Part shown: piece after piece, positions 41,540 through 53,640 of the stretch
How the letters are laid out: every line of letters begins with the position of its first letter
Numbering within the stretch: the stretch's first letter is position 1
From: Hexactinellida sp. DTS-2022
Lineage: Eukaryota; Porifera; Hexactinellida
Assembly (NCBI GenBank): GCA_028753945.1
Contig: JAPNXP010000012.1
Location: 1,426,001-1,490,000 of the forward strand
Reading direction: 5' to 3'
DNA: 64,000 nt
Program-made: the position numbers and the translations under genes
Notes under the pieces: generated by a model
Seen by the model: the letters and a program-made list of their open reading frames with translations, nothing else
Told to the model about the DNA's origin: nothing
The model's database searches: none

Positions 41540-44431
41540 GTGCCGAACAATTGTTCTGCCCCAGGCTGCAGGAGCAATTACGACCCGAATGACAGAATTC
41601 CAGTTTTCAAGATGCCACTTGAGCCAGATGAACTGAAACACGCTTGGCTGCGAGCTCTACGCAGAGAAGATGTTGATGAGCTGAAAGTCGTGTATGTATG
41701 CTCGAAGCATTTTAGAGAGGAAGATATCGAATATATGCATAGAGTCCCGAATGGAGACGGGAGTTATCGAGAGATGCCAAGAAGTCGTCCTAAGCTGAAA
41801 GAGGGAGCAGTGCCAGCTATACTACCAGGATGTCCACTATATTATTCATCTCACTCTACCAACAAACGCAGCCGTCTCTCTCGAGAATGCAAGGATGACG
41901 AGCTCCTCAATCAAGCGGTGACACTTAGTCTCAAGTCAGAAGTTGAAGAAAATGAAAGATTTAAGATCCAAAGTTTCCAGGAGTTACAAGATAAGTTACC
42001 TTTTCTCTCTATACATAAAACGTGGTCCTTATGGTATCCTGATGAATTTACTTTAATTATTATGCGTCCTGGTTTTCATAATCGTAAAATTGAAGTTGAT
42101 ACGTACTTGTCAGTCGAATTTGATTTATCCGTAAAAGCTTATTTTAAAGGTGAAATGTTTTCAATTTCTCAAGTAACTTTGAGTGATATTCGACAACTTG
42201 TATCTATCCTTGATGAAATTTCCAATCCACCACCTTCTATAGACACTGAAACTTTTCCCACTAGTTCTAATAATGCATCTCATATCGCTTCCGCAGAACG
42301 TCACCTCCAACAAATTATTGATAATATGCATGAAACCAAATCCGATGACGAACTGATTCCTTATCCAGAGGTTTCTAGACTCCAATTTATTATTTGCCAA
42401 CTTCAAAACAGTCTTGTCCCGAAAAATAGGCGGAGATATAACGTATTAACCCAAATTTTATCTCTGAAAACTCATCTCATTTCACCTGTATCATACCAGT
42501 ATCTTCAGAGTATGTCCTGTCTATCTCTTCCGCACCCCAGTACATTACAAAAGTTGTATTCATCCTTTGGTCTTGAAAACGAGTTCTTTACATTCCTTAA
42601 ACAAGCCACACAATCTTTCTCTCTGGAACAAAGGCATGTTATTTTTCAAATGGATGAGATTCATGCAAATCCGATATTTCATATAAAGGGGGTAAAATAC
42701 TTCGTTCTAACCTTGATCCAGGTAATCCTACAAAGACTGTTTTCGTGATTATGGTCTCCAGCTTGTATAAGAAATGGTCTTCTATTGTTCGTCTTTTGCC
42801 ATGTGCTTCTGTAACAGCTGAAAATATATTCGAGACTATCAAATCTTGTATTCGTGATGTCGAGGAATGTGGCTTATTCGTTCAAATCATCTCTACCGAC
42901 AACTATCCTCTTAATGTCAAACTTTTTAAATTGTTTTCCCCTATTGGCAAACTGGATGCAAAAGTACCACATCCTTGTGATATCAATAGAAATCTTTTCC
43001 TCACGTTTGACTTTGTACATATTCTTAAAAGTGTTCGAAATAATTGGTTAAATCAGCAATCTGATGGTAAACTGTTTTCTTATCCGGATTTGAATTGTAT
43101 TTCTATTGACCAGTGTACCTATCCATTAAAAATATGTCATGCTTCTTTCCGTGACATCCGTATGCTATATAACCCCGAGAGAGATAGCTTGGCAAAACTC
43201 GCTCCGCGTTTGACAGCTAAATCTTGTTATGTACCCATCCAGCCTTGAACGTCAGAATGTTAAGTTGGTTTTGAAAGTAGTTCATGAATCCACCATTGCT
43301 GGTTTAGCCATACAGAATGAACAACGATCTCCAGCATTTAAATCCAACACTTCTGACTTTGTTGGGATTCTCTTATCTCTTTGGAAAATCTTCAACGTTA
43401 ACATGCCCTATAAACATGTTCGTTTGAATGATCCTATGTCTAAACCTCTAACATTTAATGATGAGCGATTTATCTTTCTGACACGAATTGTTTATTGGTT
43501 AGATGCTTGGCAGTCACTGCCCGAGAAAGGTGGTAAATTGAGCAAACAGATATTTACAAGCTTAAAACATGCATGTCTTGTGTTACCCCAGATAACAAAT
43601 TTTCTAACAGAGACCTGTGGTTATTCCTACTTATTAACATCATTCTTACAGACAGACCCATTAGAACACCATTTTGGGCTGTATCGTATGATGTCAGGAA
43701 CAAATTACCATGTTTCCTATCTGCAAATCTTAGAATCAGAGCGCAGTCTTAAAGTATCTAACATCCTAAGCATGTTTTCCAATCAAACTGTTTCTAGCAC
43801 ATCTTCTTTTCAAGAGTTCATTCACTCTTTTTCATCTTTGGAAGGTGCAGATTCTAATAACGATTTTGACCTAGATCCATTCTTGCATGCAATTTCAGAT
43901 CTTTCTGCTATTGAGTGTAATATACAGGTACTTCAATCCTTAACCTTTATTGCTGGCTACTCAGTACACCAATACTTAAAACATAGTCAGCCTTGTCGTA
44001 TTTGTCGGGATATCTTAACTTTTGATAGGGATCTACTTGTCGATGAACCCTCTACTCTATCTCAATTCAAACTAATAGAACTCTCCGATCGCGGAGGATT
44101 GAAATACCCATCTGAGGTAGTCCTAGAATCCATTGTTACTGCTTGGAAGATCCTAATCTGCATTGAAAATGATAGCGACCTCATGCCGGCGTTTGTCAAA
44201 GGTCCATCAAGGAAAATCATAGTTAATCTAACCTTGAATGTAATTTTAGAAGCCGATTATTGCCAATCGTGGAGAAAGGAATGTCCATCTTGTACTGTAA
44301 GTGGTTTCTATATTCTTCAAAAGCTTATATTTGTAGCTGGGAATTGTTTTTTAGCTAATATGGTAAAAAATTACAACTCAATGGTAATTTCCAGAGCAAC
44401 GGAGAAGCGAAAATTAAAAAAATTTCATTGA
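41540..44431 (+). pseudogene. P-like THAP transposase of P2, two frameshifts
   Basis: ATG at 41540 ('MPNNCSAPGCRSNYD'). The THAP domain (~41540-41830) has complete C2CH ligands ('CSAPGC', 'VVYVCSKHF') and the tail 'AVPAILPGC'. The body holds 'FQMDEIHA' (first Asp, ~42650), 'ISTDNYPLNV' (second Asp, ~42895), 'FDFVHILKSVRNNWLN' and 'LEHHFGLYRMMSG' (Glu, ~43665). It ends with a basic 'EKRKLKKFH'. Frame changes occur at about 42663 (one base, in the codons after the first Asp) and about 43225 (one base, 'AKSCY|PSSLER'). About 960 residues otherwise intact. P-family transposases cut and rejoin DNA at the element's ends and use GTP in Drosophila; whether this one did is unknown. Confidence 0.88.
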
Positions 44432-44908
44432 CATCATGTATTCTTATTACTTTTCTTTGTTTATATTATGCCGTTCCTTTGTTTATGTTTTTTGATTCAT
44501 GTTTATCTTCATAATAGAATATTAGAGTAGACGAGTACAAAGTAGACGAGTTGGAGAGGGAAGCTGATATTGGAAAGATGTTATATAGAAGTTCAATGAA
44601 AAACCTACGTCCTGATATAGAGTTTATGTTACTTTTTGTGAATTTATTTGAATACAGTATTGTTGTGTAATATTATATGTTATCCTTATTTGTATGTTAA
44701 ATAAAGTATCAATTCTCAATGGTAGTGTTAATATAAAGTAAGGGGGGGTGGTAAACTGAAATATCAGTGTCTAAGATATTTACTACACCTTGAATCAATG
44801 CTGGCATTACATAGTTGGTTTATTTAATAATACTTGGAATTTAACATGTATATCGGCTAACGCATCCCTGGTCCAAAATCCACAAGTTACTCTTAGGCAT
44901 TATGTATA

Positions 44909-45110
44909 CAGGTAAACCTCCCAAAGCGGCACGCATCGGGAGAATGATTTTGTGCCGCTTCTCGGAGGTTGCCGCTTTGGGAGGTTGCTCGTAAGGTAAA
45001 ACTCCCAAAGCGGCACCCATCGGGGAGAATGATTTTGTGCCGCTTCTCGGAGGTTGCCGCTACTCGAAGGTTGCCGCTACTCGGAGGTGCCGTTTTGGGA
45101 GGTTTACCTG
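44909..45110. mobile_element. Tandemly doubled Tigger-like MITE, 202 bp
   Basis: TA on both sides (44907-44908, 45111-45112), inserted in the right terminal repeat of P2. It contains two copies of the CTCCCAAAGCGGCAC..GAATGATTTTGTGCCGCTT unit, so it looks like a dimer of 41324-41423. Confidence 0.9.
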
Positions 45111-45240
45111 TAGTAGGCTATGCATGGCCTACTTAGTATACGGCTAGATATGTCACCGAGAAGGCCATAAAACGAGAAGGCCAGTTTCTAATTTCATTTA
45201 GGATAAACTATGCCTATTGTTATTATTTGGGTTGTATTAA

Positions 45241-46236
45241 CAGGGTTGTAAATCAAATCAAATATTTCAAATATTTGATTTGATTTGATTTGATTTAAAA
45301 GAATTTTGAGTGGCTAATTATTTGATTTGATTTGATTTGAAATTATTTTAATTCTCAAATGATTTGATTTGATTTGATTTGAAAATATTTGAATTCTCAA
45401 ATAATTTGATTTGATTTGATTTGAAATAATTTCAAATCATTTTCAAATCATTTTTCAAATCATTTGCAGATCATTTCAAATCATTTTCTATTCTTATTCA
45501 AATCATTTCCGGATCCATTTCAAATATATAGGATCATTTTCAAAATTTGAATGCGATTTAATAGTGATTCGGAATTGATTTAAAAATGATTTGAAAATGA
45601 TTTGAATTTCAAATCATTTTCAAATCATTTTCAAATCATTTTCAAATCATTTTCAAATCATTTTCAAATCATTTTCAAATCATTTTCAAATCATTTTTCA
45701 AATCATTTTCAAATAATTTCAAATCATTTTCTATTCTTATTCAAATCATTTCCAAACTCATTTCAATTATATAGGATCATTTTCAAAATTTGAATGCGAT
45801 TTAATAGTGATTCGGAATTGATTTAAAAATGATTTGAAAATGATTTGATTTTCAAATCATTTCAAATCATTTTTCAATCATTTGCAGATCATTTAAATAA
45901 TATTCTTTAAATCATTTTCAAATCGTTTCCAAATCGCTTTTAATATAATTTCACTTCATTTTCAATTCAATTTCAAATATATAAGATTATTTTCAAAATT
46001 TCTATACGTTTTGACAGTGATTCGTAAATGATTTGAAAGTTTCAAATATTTCAAATATTTGATTTGATTTGATTTGATTTGAAATTATTTGAAATTTCAA
46101 ATATTTGATTTGATTTGATTTGAAATGATTTGGAATCTCAAATGATTTGAAATGATTTGATTTGAAATAATTTTAAATCTAAAATGATTTGATTTGATTT
46201 GATTTGAGAAAAAAAAAATGATTTATTTACAACCCT
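45241..46236. mobile_element. hAT-like element made of TTTCAAATCA repeats, ~1 kb
   Basis: CAGGGTTGTAAATC and GATTTATTTACAACCCTG are the ends. GTTGTATT and GTTGTATA flank it, with two extra A at the left. The interior consists almost only of AAATCATTTTC and TTTGATTTGA repeats, with an internal direct duplication (45540-45620 against 45780-45860). Nested in the P-like MITE. Confidence 0.82.
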
Positions 46237-47109
46237 GGTTGTATATGGGGTAATCAACCGTTGCGAGTCCATTAGAACCACTTTTGAGAATCTCAGATTT
46301 GTGGTGAAGCTATTTAGGCACCATTTAATGATGACACCACAAATATACAAAATATAAAATTCGAGTCTAAAGAACTGCGATAAAATGAACTAATTGCTAA
46401 TATACTTAGAATGCATTTTCCGAATATATAATGAGAATGAATATATATAAACCAGCAATTATATACGTTTTATGTACGAAAATAGTAAGTTTTAATTCGG
46501 ATACTACTTGTATTTTAGCATGTGGTTGCTTAATAATTTTTACATTTTTTTAGAATGTCGCCATTTTGTGATTTAGTAGCCTTTGGGGTATGAAATATAT
46601 CCCTATATTAGTATTCCTATTATAAAATTATTAGAAAGTAGGAATAAACTGAAATTTATGATATTTGAAATTTTTTCATTTACCATAGATTGTTACCGTC
46701 ATCATTAAATTGCGCCTAAACAGCTTAACCACAAATCTGAGATTCTCAAAAGTTGTTCTAATGGACTCGCAATGGTTGATTACCCCATATACAACCCAAA
46801 TAACAACAATAGGAGGCATAGTTTATCCTAAAATGAAAATTAGAAACTGGCCTTCTCGGTGACATATCTAGCCGTATATTAAGTAGGCCATCATGGAACA
46901 CGCTATAAATACAAGCGAAGGCCGCAAGCCAGGCTGCAAATTTGTAAGAACGCGCGTAGCACAGACGAGCAACTTGTATAGTATAATATAGTAGAGCATT
47001 TGGATCGTATTTTCTGTTTTCGATAGCTGGATGGCCACCCTGGAAAATAAAAAACTTCACTAACAATAGCTCATTATGGGTATTATCATGACAGTTCTTC
47101 GCTTTAGAT

Positions 47110-48057
47110 CAGTGGTTTCCACACTTTTTTTATCTGATTCCCCCTTTTTCAACACCATTTTTTGCATTCCCCCTTCCCAAGTTTGTACAAATAATTTTAA
47201 AGTTTGGATACTAAGGATACTTTAATGTCAAGGATTAGAATAGTGTGTAATGAACTAATACTCATAGCATTTCACTGTTGTCTTCAAGTGTGCATGTGAA
47301 TTTGTTTATGTTTAGTTACTTTAATATGCTCTATACGAGGGGAAGTGGAACTAAGAGCAACCCTGATATCTGGTTCTACATCTAACTGATCTCTATGTTT
47401 TGTTTTGATGATGTTTATTTGACTAAATGCAGCCTCACATTACCAAGATGTTGGAAACGCCATTAAAACTTTAATTGCCTCATAAGCAAGAAGAGGATAA
47501 GTATCCAATCGGCGGATCCAAAACTGATCTACTGACACTTAAGTAAATTTGATCAGCACGAAGTGAAATGAATTCATCCTTTGTGTTGAAATCATCATCC
47601 GAAATGAGATCAAGGGTCGATTGATCGAATGGAAATTTAACCCACTGTTTGCTATGTCATCTTCAAAGTACTGTTCGAGATAGTTCAACAAGATGTCAAT
47701 ATGTTCGATAATAACAGAGTGAAAAGTACACTCACTGGATTCTGAGTCAATAAAGTTTTTAAGATTGTGAAAATGTCCCAGTTGTCCACGTTGTACCCTT
47801 CTTTTCCAAAGTTTTAACTTGTCAGAGAAAGCACCAAGTTTGTCACATGCTTCAAACATAACTGTCTCTGCCTTGAAGTGAGGCATTGACAGCACACAAA
47901 GCAGAAAACATGTCAGCGAGATAAGCTACTCTGGCTAAAAAGTGCTTATCTAAAAAGTATTCTGCCAGAAAATGATTTTTAGAGAGAAGAAATTCTGAAA
48001 TTACTGCTCTCAACTCGAACACGCGCTGAACTGCTTTCCCTCGAGACAACCATTTGA
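47110..48057 (-). mobile_element. Truncated ZBED-type hAT element
   Basis: The left end CAGTGGTTTCCACAC is preceded by CTTTAGAT. The other end is missing: at about 48057 the sequence changes abruptly to a P-like transposase on the opposite strand. Contains the C-terminal half of a hAT transposase. Confidence 0.8.
47278..48057 (-). pseudogene. hAT transposase (ZBED type), C-terminal half
   Basis: From 48057 down: 'VKWLSRGKAVQRVFELR' (the motif also seen in 30900-32676), then 'LADMFSALCAVNASLQGRD'. After a frameshift near 47885 comes 'MFEACDKLGAFSDKLKLWKR'. Finally, past a stop at 47539, there is a dimerisation region 'YEAIKVLMAFPTSW' and 'CEAAFSQINIIKTKHRDQ' (~47480-47390). The finger and both catalytic Asp are absent. 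Confidence 0.78.
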
Positions 48058-49704
48058 CTGCAGTAAAAATATCTTGTATTGTTCGTCTACTCCCATGTGC
48101 TTCTGTAACAGCTGAAAAGTTATTCGACACTATCAAATCTTGTATTCATGATGTTGAAGATTGTGGTTTGTTCGTTGAAATCATCTCCACTGACAACTAT
48201 CCCCTTAATGTGAAACTTTTCAAATTGTTTTCCCCTAATAGAAAGCTGGAGACTCGAGTATCACACCCTTTGATATACGCAGAGGTCTTTTCCTTACATT
48301 TGACTTCGTACATATTCTGAAAACTATTCGCAATAATTGGTTGAATCAACAAACTGATAATAAGCTCTTTTCTTATCCTGATTTGAACTGTTTTTCTATT
48401 GACCGATGCGCTTATCCATTGAAAATCTGTCATGCTTCTTTCCGTGATATCCGTATACTATATAATTCTGAGAGAGATAGCCTTGCTAAACTTGCCCCTC
48501 GTTTGACTTATAAGGCTTGTTATCCATCCAATTTAGAACGCAAAATGTTAAGTTGGTCCTAAAAGTAATACACGAATCTACAATTGCTGCTCTAGCTATC
48601 CAGGATGAGCAGCATTCTCCTGCATTCAAATGCAACACCTGATTTCGTTGAGATTCTCCTATCTCTCTGGAAAATTTTCAATATAAATATGCCATATGAA
48701 CATATCAGGTTGAACGACCCATTGTCTAATAAGATTTAACGATGAGCGGTTTCTCTTACAGGATTGTCTATTGGCTAGAAGCTTGGGAGTCACTGTCTGG
48801 GAAAGGTGGCAAATTAAGCAAGCAGAAGTTTACCAGCTTCAAACATGCATGCCTCGTGTAGCCACAGATAGCAAATTTTCTAACTCAGGACTGTGAGTTT
48901 TCATACCTCTTGACATCTTTCTTGCAGACTGATCCATTGGAACATCATTTTGGACTATATCGTATGATGTCAGGAGCTAATTATCATGTTTCCTATCTTC
49001 AGATCTTAGAATCAGAACCTCGTCTTAAAGTATCCAATATACTACGTCTATTTTCCAATCAGAATGATTCTAGTACTTCTTTGCAAGAGTTCATTCAATC
49101 ATTTTCACCATCGGATAGCGCAGATTCCACCAGTGAAGTTGACACTGATCCTTTCTTGAGCGCTATATCAGACCTCTCAGCCATTGACTGTAAATTTTAG
49201 GTACTTCAGTCATTAGCCTTTATTGCTGGCTATTCAGTACATCAATACTTGAAACGTAGTCAACCATGTCGTATATGCTGGGATTCTTTGACTATTGAAA
49301 GAGATTTACTCGTCGATGAATCTGATACTATATCTAAGTTCAAACTATTAGAACTCTCTGATCGAGGAGGTTTGAAATATCCATCGGAGGTAGTCCTAGA
49401 ATCTATTGTCACTGTTTGGAAGATCTTAATTTGCATAGAAAATGATAGCGAACTAATGGAGATATTTGTGAAAGGTCATTGTAGAAAAATTCTTGTTGAC
49501 TTATCTATGAATGTATTATTAGATGCTGATGGTTGTAAATTATGGAGAGAGAAGTGTTCATCTTGTAGTGTGAATGGTTCACATGTCCTTCAGAAGCTTG
49601 TATTCGTTGCTGTGAATTGTTTCTTAGCGAATAAGGTTAAAAATTACAATTCTATGGTGATTTTCAAGAATACTGAGAAGCGAAAGTTTAAAAAATTCCA
49701 TTAA
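48058..49704 (+). pseudogene. P-like transposase 3' half (P2b)
   Basis: Starts at the junction with 'SCIVRLLPCASVTAEKLF' and runs parallel to P2 to the end 'EKRKFKKFH'. 'ISTDNYPLNV' (~48185) and 'LEHHFGLYRMMSG' (~48935) are kept. Frame breaks lie near 48325, 48545-48900 (several), and an in-frame TAG at 49198-49200 replaces a Gln codon of P2. The THAP domain and first Asp are missing. Confidence 0.85.
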
Positions 49705-50207
49705 AGGATACGTATGCATGCGTGTATTCTTAGTTGATTTGATTTTGTGTATTGTTAATTGGAACCACAAATATATTTTATCATTTTCCACTAGGTAACA
49801 GAAAAATTTAGTGATGTTCATGTTCCCGTCAGAATAATAAATAGTAATGAGAAGTTCGATGCTGTTGCGAGATGTTTGATTAAACTAATGAGTGATGAAT
49901 GTACCGTGTTGCCTCTTATAATGTATTTGTGACCTGTAATTGTAAAATTATGTCTATAACTATTAAATATATGTTGAATTATATATTAATATTAAATCAG
50001 CTGTATTCAATTTTAGTATGCTTATGGGGTGGAAACCGTATTATCAGTGATATGATGGTTCTAAAGCTTTTAGAAAGGTTTAACTGACTAAAAATATACA
50101 TCTTCTCTAAATTTGCTATTGCCTGTATTTTATCGTTTATATCGGCTAACACATCTTTGGTCCAAAATCCACATTTTGATGTTAGGGCTTATATATAGTA
50201 GGCTATG
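49705..50207 (+). repeat. P2b 3' non-coding region and right terminal repeat
   Basis: 50139-50207 reads TATCGGCTAACACATCTTTG..AGTAGGCTATG, the same right end as P2. No matching left end exists because of the junction at 48057. The 300 bp beyond (50208-50509) show no gene or repeat. Confidence 0.8.
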
Positions 50208-50886
50208 GCCAGGTATAATTTGTTAATTGATTGATGAACTAGTAGGGATTTCCTATATTTGAATCTTAAGTGGATTGGAAACAAAGTGAAGATGTGCAGA
50301 TAGATCCTCGTGGTTCGTTATTTTTATCAAGAATTAGGTGAGCACATCTCTTTAATTGCGAATAACCTGTTCATTTCACGCATGTGTCCGCCACTCCAGT
50401 TGAACAGTAATCTATTTACGAGGAGATTAAAGAGTTGAAGTAAGTAAGGCGGGAAGAGATTGGAAAGACATTTTTGATTCTGTAAAGGACTTTGAGACGC
50501 ATACTAATATTTCTATGTTATGTAATCTATATGTGATGACCAGAGAAGTTTATTACCAACGATTAACCTAGTAGCTTTTGATTGGTCACATTCTCCTGTT
50601 AGTGCAGCGGCACAACCATATAATTGTTCATTTTTTTGATAAAAGCACCAAAATTTGTACACATGTACTTTGATGTAGTGCGAACATTTTTGGATATTGA
50701 GGCAATTGAAAGAGTGTCTATATCGGTCATGACAGCTCGCCAAAGTAACCACGTCCGATAGTGTTCGCCGGACGTGTTTCCCATAAAAACTTGTTCAAAT
50801 TAAGTTATATCGTCTTTTTTATTGTTGAATTCGGTTTCGAAGTAAAATTTCCGATAATTTGATATATCACATGACCATATTTGGAA

Positions 50887-52485
50887 TAGAGATGCACCGG
50901 ATCCGGATCTCGCCGGATCCTGGATCTGCAAATCCGGCCGGATCCGGATTTTACCGGATCCGGATCCGCCAAAGCATATTCCATCACCACGGACTTGTTA
51001 GATGATATGAACACGATGTAGGGAATACAAGACTCTAACATATCTAACGATAAAAATTAATGTATTATAGTTGTCACGTACACTAAATCAAAATACTAAC
51101 TGAGTCCAGCTTACAGTTTTTATGTACGTACCAACCGAAATATAATAGACGAGCCCTTCGGTCTCGGTCGCTTTGCGACAGATCGGTGCTACGCACCTCA
51201 AGTTAACGGCCGCTATGCGGCCTTACTCCTCACATTTTCTACCATGGAAATGGTAGAAAGGGACGTTATGATTTTGATTTTCATTAATTTGTTTACCTAT
51301 TTGTGTAAACCACAACAACAACAAATACTCATATTAGAATTTTATAAATGCGAAATTCGTGTTCAGCACACTTGTTTACTTATAATACCCATTGAAAGCT
51401 AACTTCTAGGTTGATTTTGAATTTTCTTTAAATTGTTTAGCTATTTTGAGTAAACAATAACAACAACAACAACAACAAATATTCATATTATAAAATTTAA
51501 ACGCGAAATTCGTGTTCAGCATACTTGTTTACCTACAACACCCGTTGAAAGTTAACTTCTAGGTTGATTTTGAATTTTCATTAATTTGTTTACCTATTTT
51601 GTGTAAACAACAACAACAAATATTCATATTAGAAAATTTTAACCGCGAAAATCGTCTTCAGCATACTTGTTTACCTATAATACTCGTTGAAAGCTAACTT
51701 CTAGGTTGATTTTAAATTTTCATTTATTTGTTTACCTATTTTGTGTAAACAACAACAAAAAATATTAATATGAGAAATTTATAAACGCGAAATTCGTGTT
51801 CAGCATACTTGTTTACCTATTATAACATTTGAAAGTTAGTTTATATCTCATATATAAATGTGGTTTCTATTCCCCCATCACTTTAATACAATCCGGACAA
51901 ACAAACACACAAACACACACACACACAACAATCGAGATTTAATAATATAGATATATTTACTAGAGAATCAAAATCGGTAGGTCTTATCCGAGGAACTTTT
52001 TATCCGATTAGGTATTAACCTAATATTGTATAATGCATTTGATAGGGGAAAAAATCAATATTAGAGAATAGTGCGTATTATCCCATAGTACATTTTAAGC
52101 TGAGTAGTTTTCTAAGCGAATTCCACTGTAACTAATTGTCTATTCAAAATAATAAATTTTTTAAGCAATCCTGATCAAACGTGAGTTCGAAGTTTCTTAT
52201 CCATATTTTCCTCAAACTGTCAATCAAAGATATTTAAATAGTTTATGTCTCCTATTACTTCATAAAATTAAAATAAATTTGAATTGGCGTAGAGCATTGA
52301 ATATTTTTTGTAAGTAATTAGAGGCTACTTTGATTAATAGAATCAATTAAACACTTGATACATATACAGATTCGGATCCGGTGGATCCGGTAACCTCATC
52401 TCGGATACGGCCGGATCCCGGATCCACAAAAAATGGGGAAATCCGGCCGGATCCGGAACCGGATCCAGGATCCGGTGCACCTCTA
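50887..52485. mobile_element. hAT-like non-autonomous element, 1.6 kb
   Basis: Exact 8-bp duplication ATTTGGAA (50879-50886, 52486-52493). Ends TAGAGATGCACCGGATCCGG and CCGGTGCACCTCTA are inverted, with CCGGATCC-rich subterminal repeats. Carries the ~130-bp array (51270-51840) and a Helitron-like end (51845-51955), but no transposase. Confidence 0.88.
51270..51840 (+). repeat. ~130-bp tandem repeat related to the 5.4-kb element's ends
   Basis: About four and a half units, each with TTGTTTACCTATTTTGTGTA, AACAACAACAAATATTCATA, GTGTTCAGCATACTTGTTTA and AGCTAACTTCTAGGTTGATT. The same motifs in the same order form the inverted repeats at 23930-24230 and 28860-29160. Confidence 0.85.
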
Positions 52486-52791
52486 ATTTGGAAGAATTTT
52501 TTCCATAGCAACGCTGGAATGTATCAGGAATGTGTCAAAAATTCCTTTCTCCAATTGTGTCCTTACCCAATCGAGTGACCCCTCTTTCGACTCCACTCAA
52601 CTACCTGAGTATACTTATGCACATACCGACCCTGTAAAACGTGATTTGATAAAATTATTCGATATATATGGTAAATCACGGTGAATATCGAATAATTTTA
52701 TCAAATCACGTTTTACAGGGTCGGTATGTGCATAAGTATACTCAGGTAGTTGAGTGGAGTCGAAAGAGGGGTCACTCGATTGGGTAAGGAC

Positions 52792-53228
52792 CAGAGATGC
52801 AGCGGTCCGGAAATTTCATGGACCGGACCGGACCGTCATGATTTTTTCTGGACAGTCCGGACCGGTCCAGACCGTATGATCAAAATATTGGATCGGTCTG
52901 GACCGGTCCAGACCGATGAACCGGTCCAGACCGATGTACTGGTCCAGACCGTTATATCCCTTATTTGGACCGTTACAGACCGCAAAGTAGGGTGGATAAT
53001 TATATCAACTTGTGTTTATAAGATACTTATTACTTATGTGCTTGTAAACAATGGGTAATAACGGATTTGAGCCCGATCGCTTGTCCAATCTAGGATGAGT
53101 CCAGACCGATGAACGGTCCAGACCGTTATATCGTTAATTTGGACCGGTCCAGACCGCACTTGAAAACAAGCAGACCGGACCGACCTGAGACCGGTCGGTC
53201 CGGTCCGGTCCAGACCGCTGCATCTCTG
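52792..53228. mobile_element. hAT-type MITE, 437 bp
   Basis: Exact 8-bp duplication GTAAGGAC (52784-52791, 53229-53236). Ends CAGAGATGCAGCGGTCCGG and CCGCTGCATCTCTG are inverted. GGACCGGTCCAGACCG repeats fill both arms. Confidence 0.92.
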
Positions 53229-53640
53229 GTAAGGACACAATTGGAGAAAGGAATTTTTGACACATTCCTGATACATTCCAGCGTTGCTATGGAAAAAATT
53301 CTTCCAAATATGGTCATGTGATATATCAAATTATCGGAAATTTTACTTCGAAACCGAATTCAACAATAAAAAGACGATATAACTTAATTTGAACAAGTTT
53401 TTATGGGAAACACGTCCGGCGAACACTATCGGACGTGGTTACTTTGGCGAGCTGTCATGGCCGATATAGACACTCTTTCAATTGCCTCAATATCCAAAAA
53501 TGTTTGCACTACATCAAAGTACATGTGTACAAATTTTGGTGCTTTTATCAAAAAAATGAACAATCTTGTGAAATTTTATGGCTATGACGCTGGACTATGT
53601 AGATTAAAACCAATGTATACAGCTAATTGCTTTTGGGGCT

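Larger units (their letters stand above)
41193..45122 (+). mobile_element. P-like element P2, best preserved
   Basis: Exact 7-bp duplication CATGGCC (41186-41192, 45123-45129). Ends CATAGCCTACTATACATAAT and the inverse (ATTATGTAT...AGTAGGCTATG) continue inwards as ACTTGTGGATTTTGGACCAG..GGATGCGTTAGCCGATAT. The right repeat is split by a Tigger-like MITE (44909-45110). Encodes a THAP transposase at 41540-44431. The region 44432-44850 is 3' non-coding. Confidence 0.92.
41186..46892. mobile_element. P-like MITE hosting P2 and a hAT insert
   Basis: Exact 7-bp duplication ATGGAAC (41179-41185, 46893-46899). Left terminus CATGGCCTACTTAGTATACG (first 7 bp at 41186, rest after P2 at 45123) and right terminus are inverted. 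Arms of ~210 bp (45123-45240 plus 46237-46330, against 46700-46892) share CACCGAGAAGGCC and ATTGCGAGTCC-type blocks. Without its inserts it is about 0.77 kb with no ORF; 46330-46700 is its unremarkable centre. Confidence 0.85.
50510..53640. repeat. Large palindrome of repeat R1
   Basis: Arms 50510-52670 (inverted) and 52690-53640 meet near 52680 around CGGTGAATATCGAATAATTT. Each arm carries the R1 sequence of 24574-25107. The left arm is interrupted by 50887-52485 and the right arm by 52792-53228. Removing both inserts makes the arms nearly continuous inverses over about 0.6 kb. Confidence 0.87.

Noticed and set aside
45602-45793. Frame of repeated SFSNHFQIIFK
   Set aside because: Translation of the TTTCAAATCA repeat within a hAT-like element.
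50599-50784. Short frame starting MGNTSGEHYRTW, repeated at 53403-53642
   Set aside because: Present because both are copies of repeat R1; the third copy (24890-25090) is not open in the same frame, so coding is not supported.
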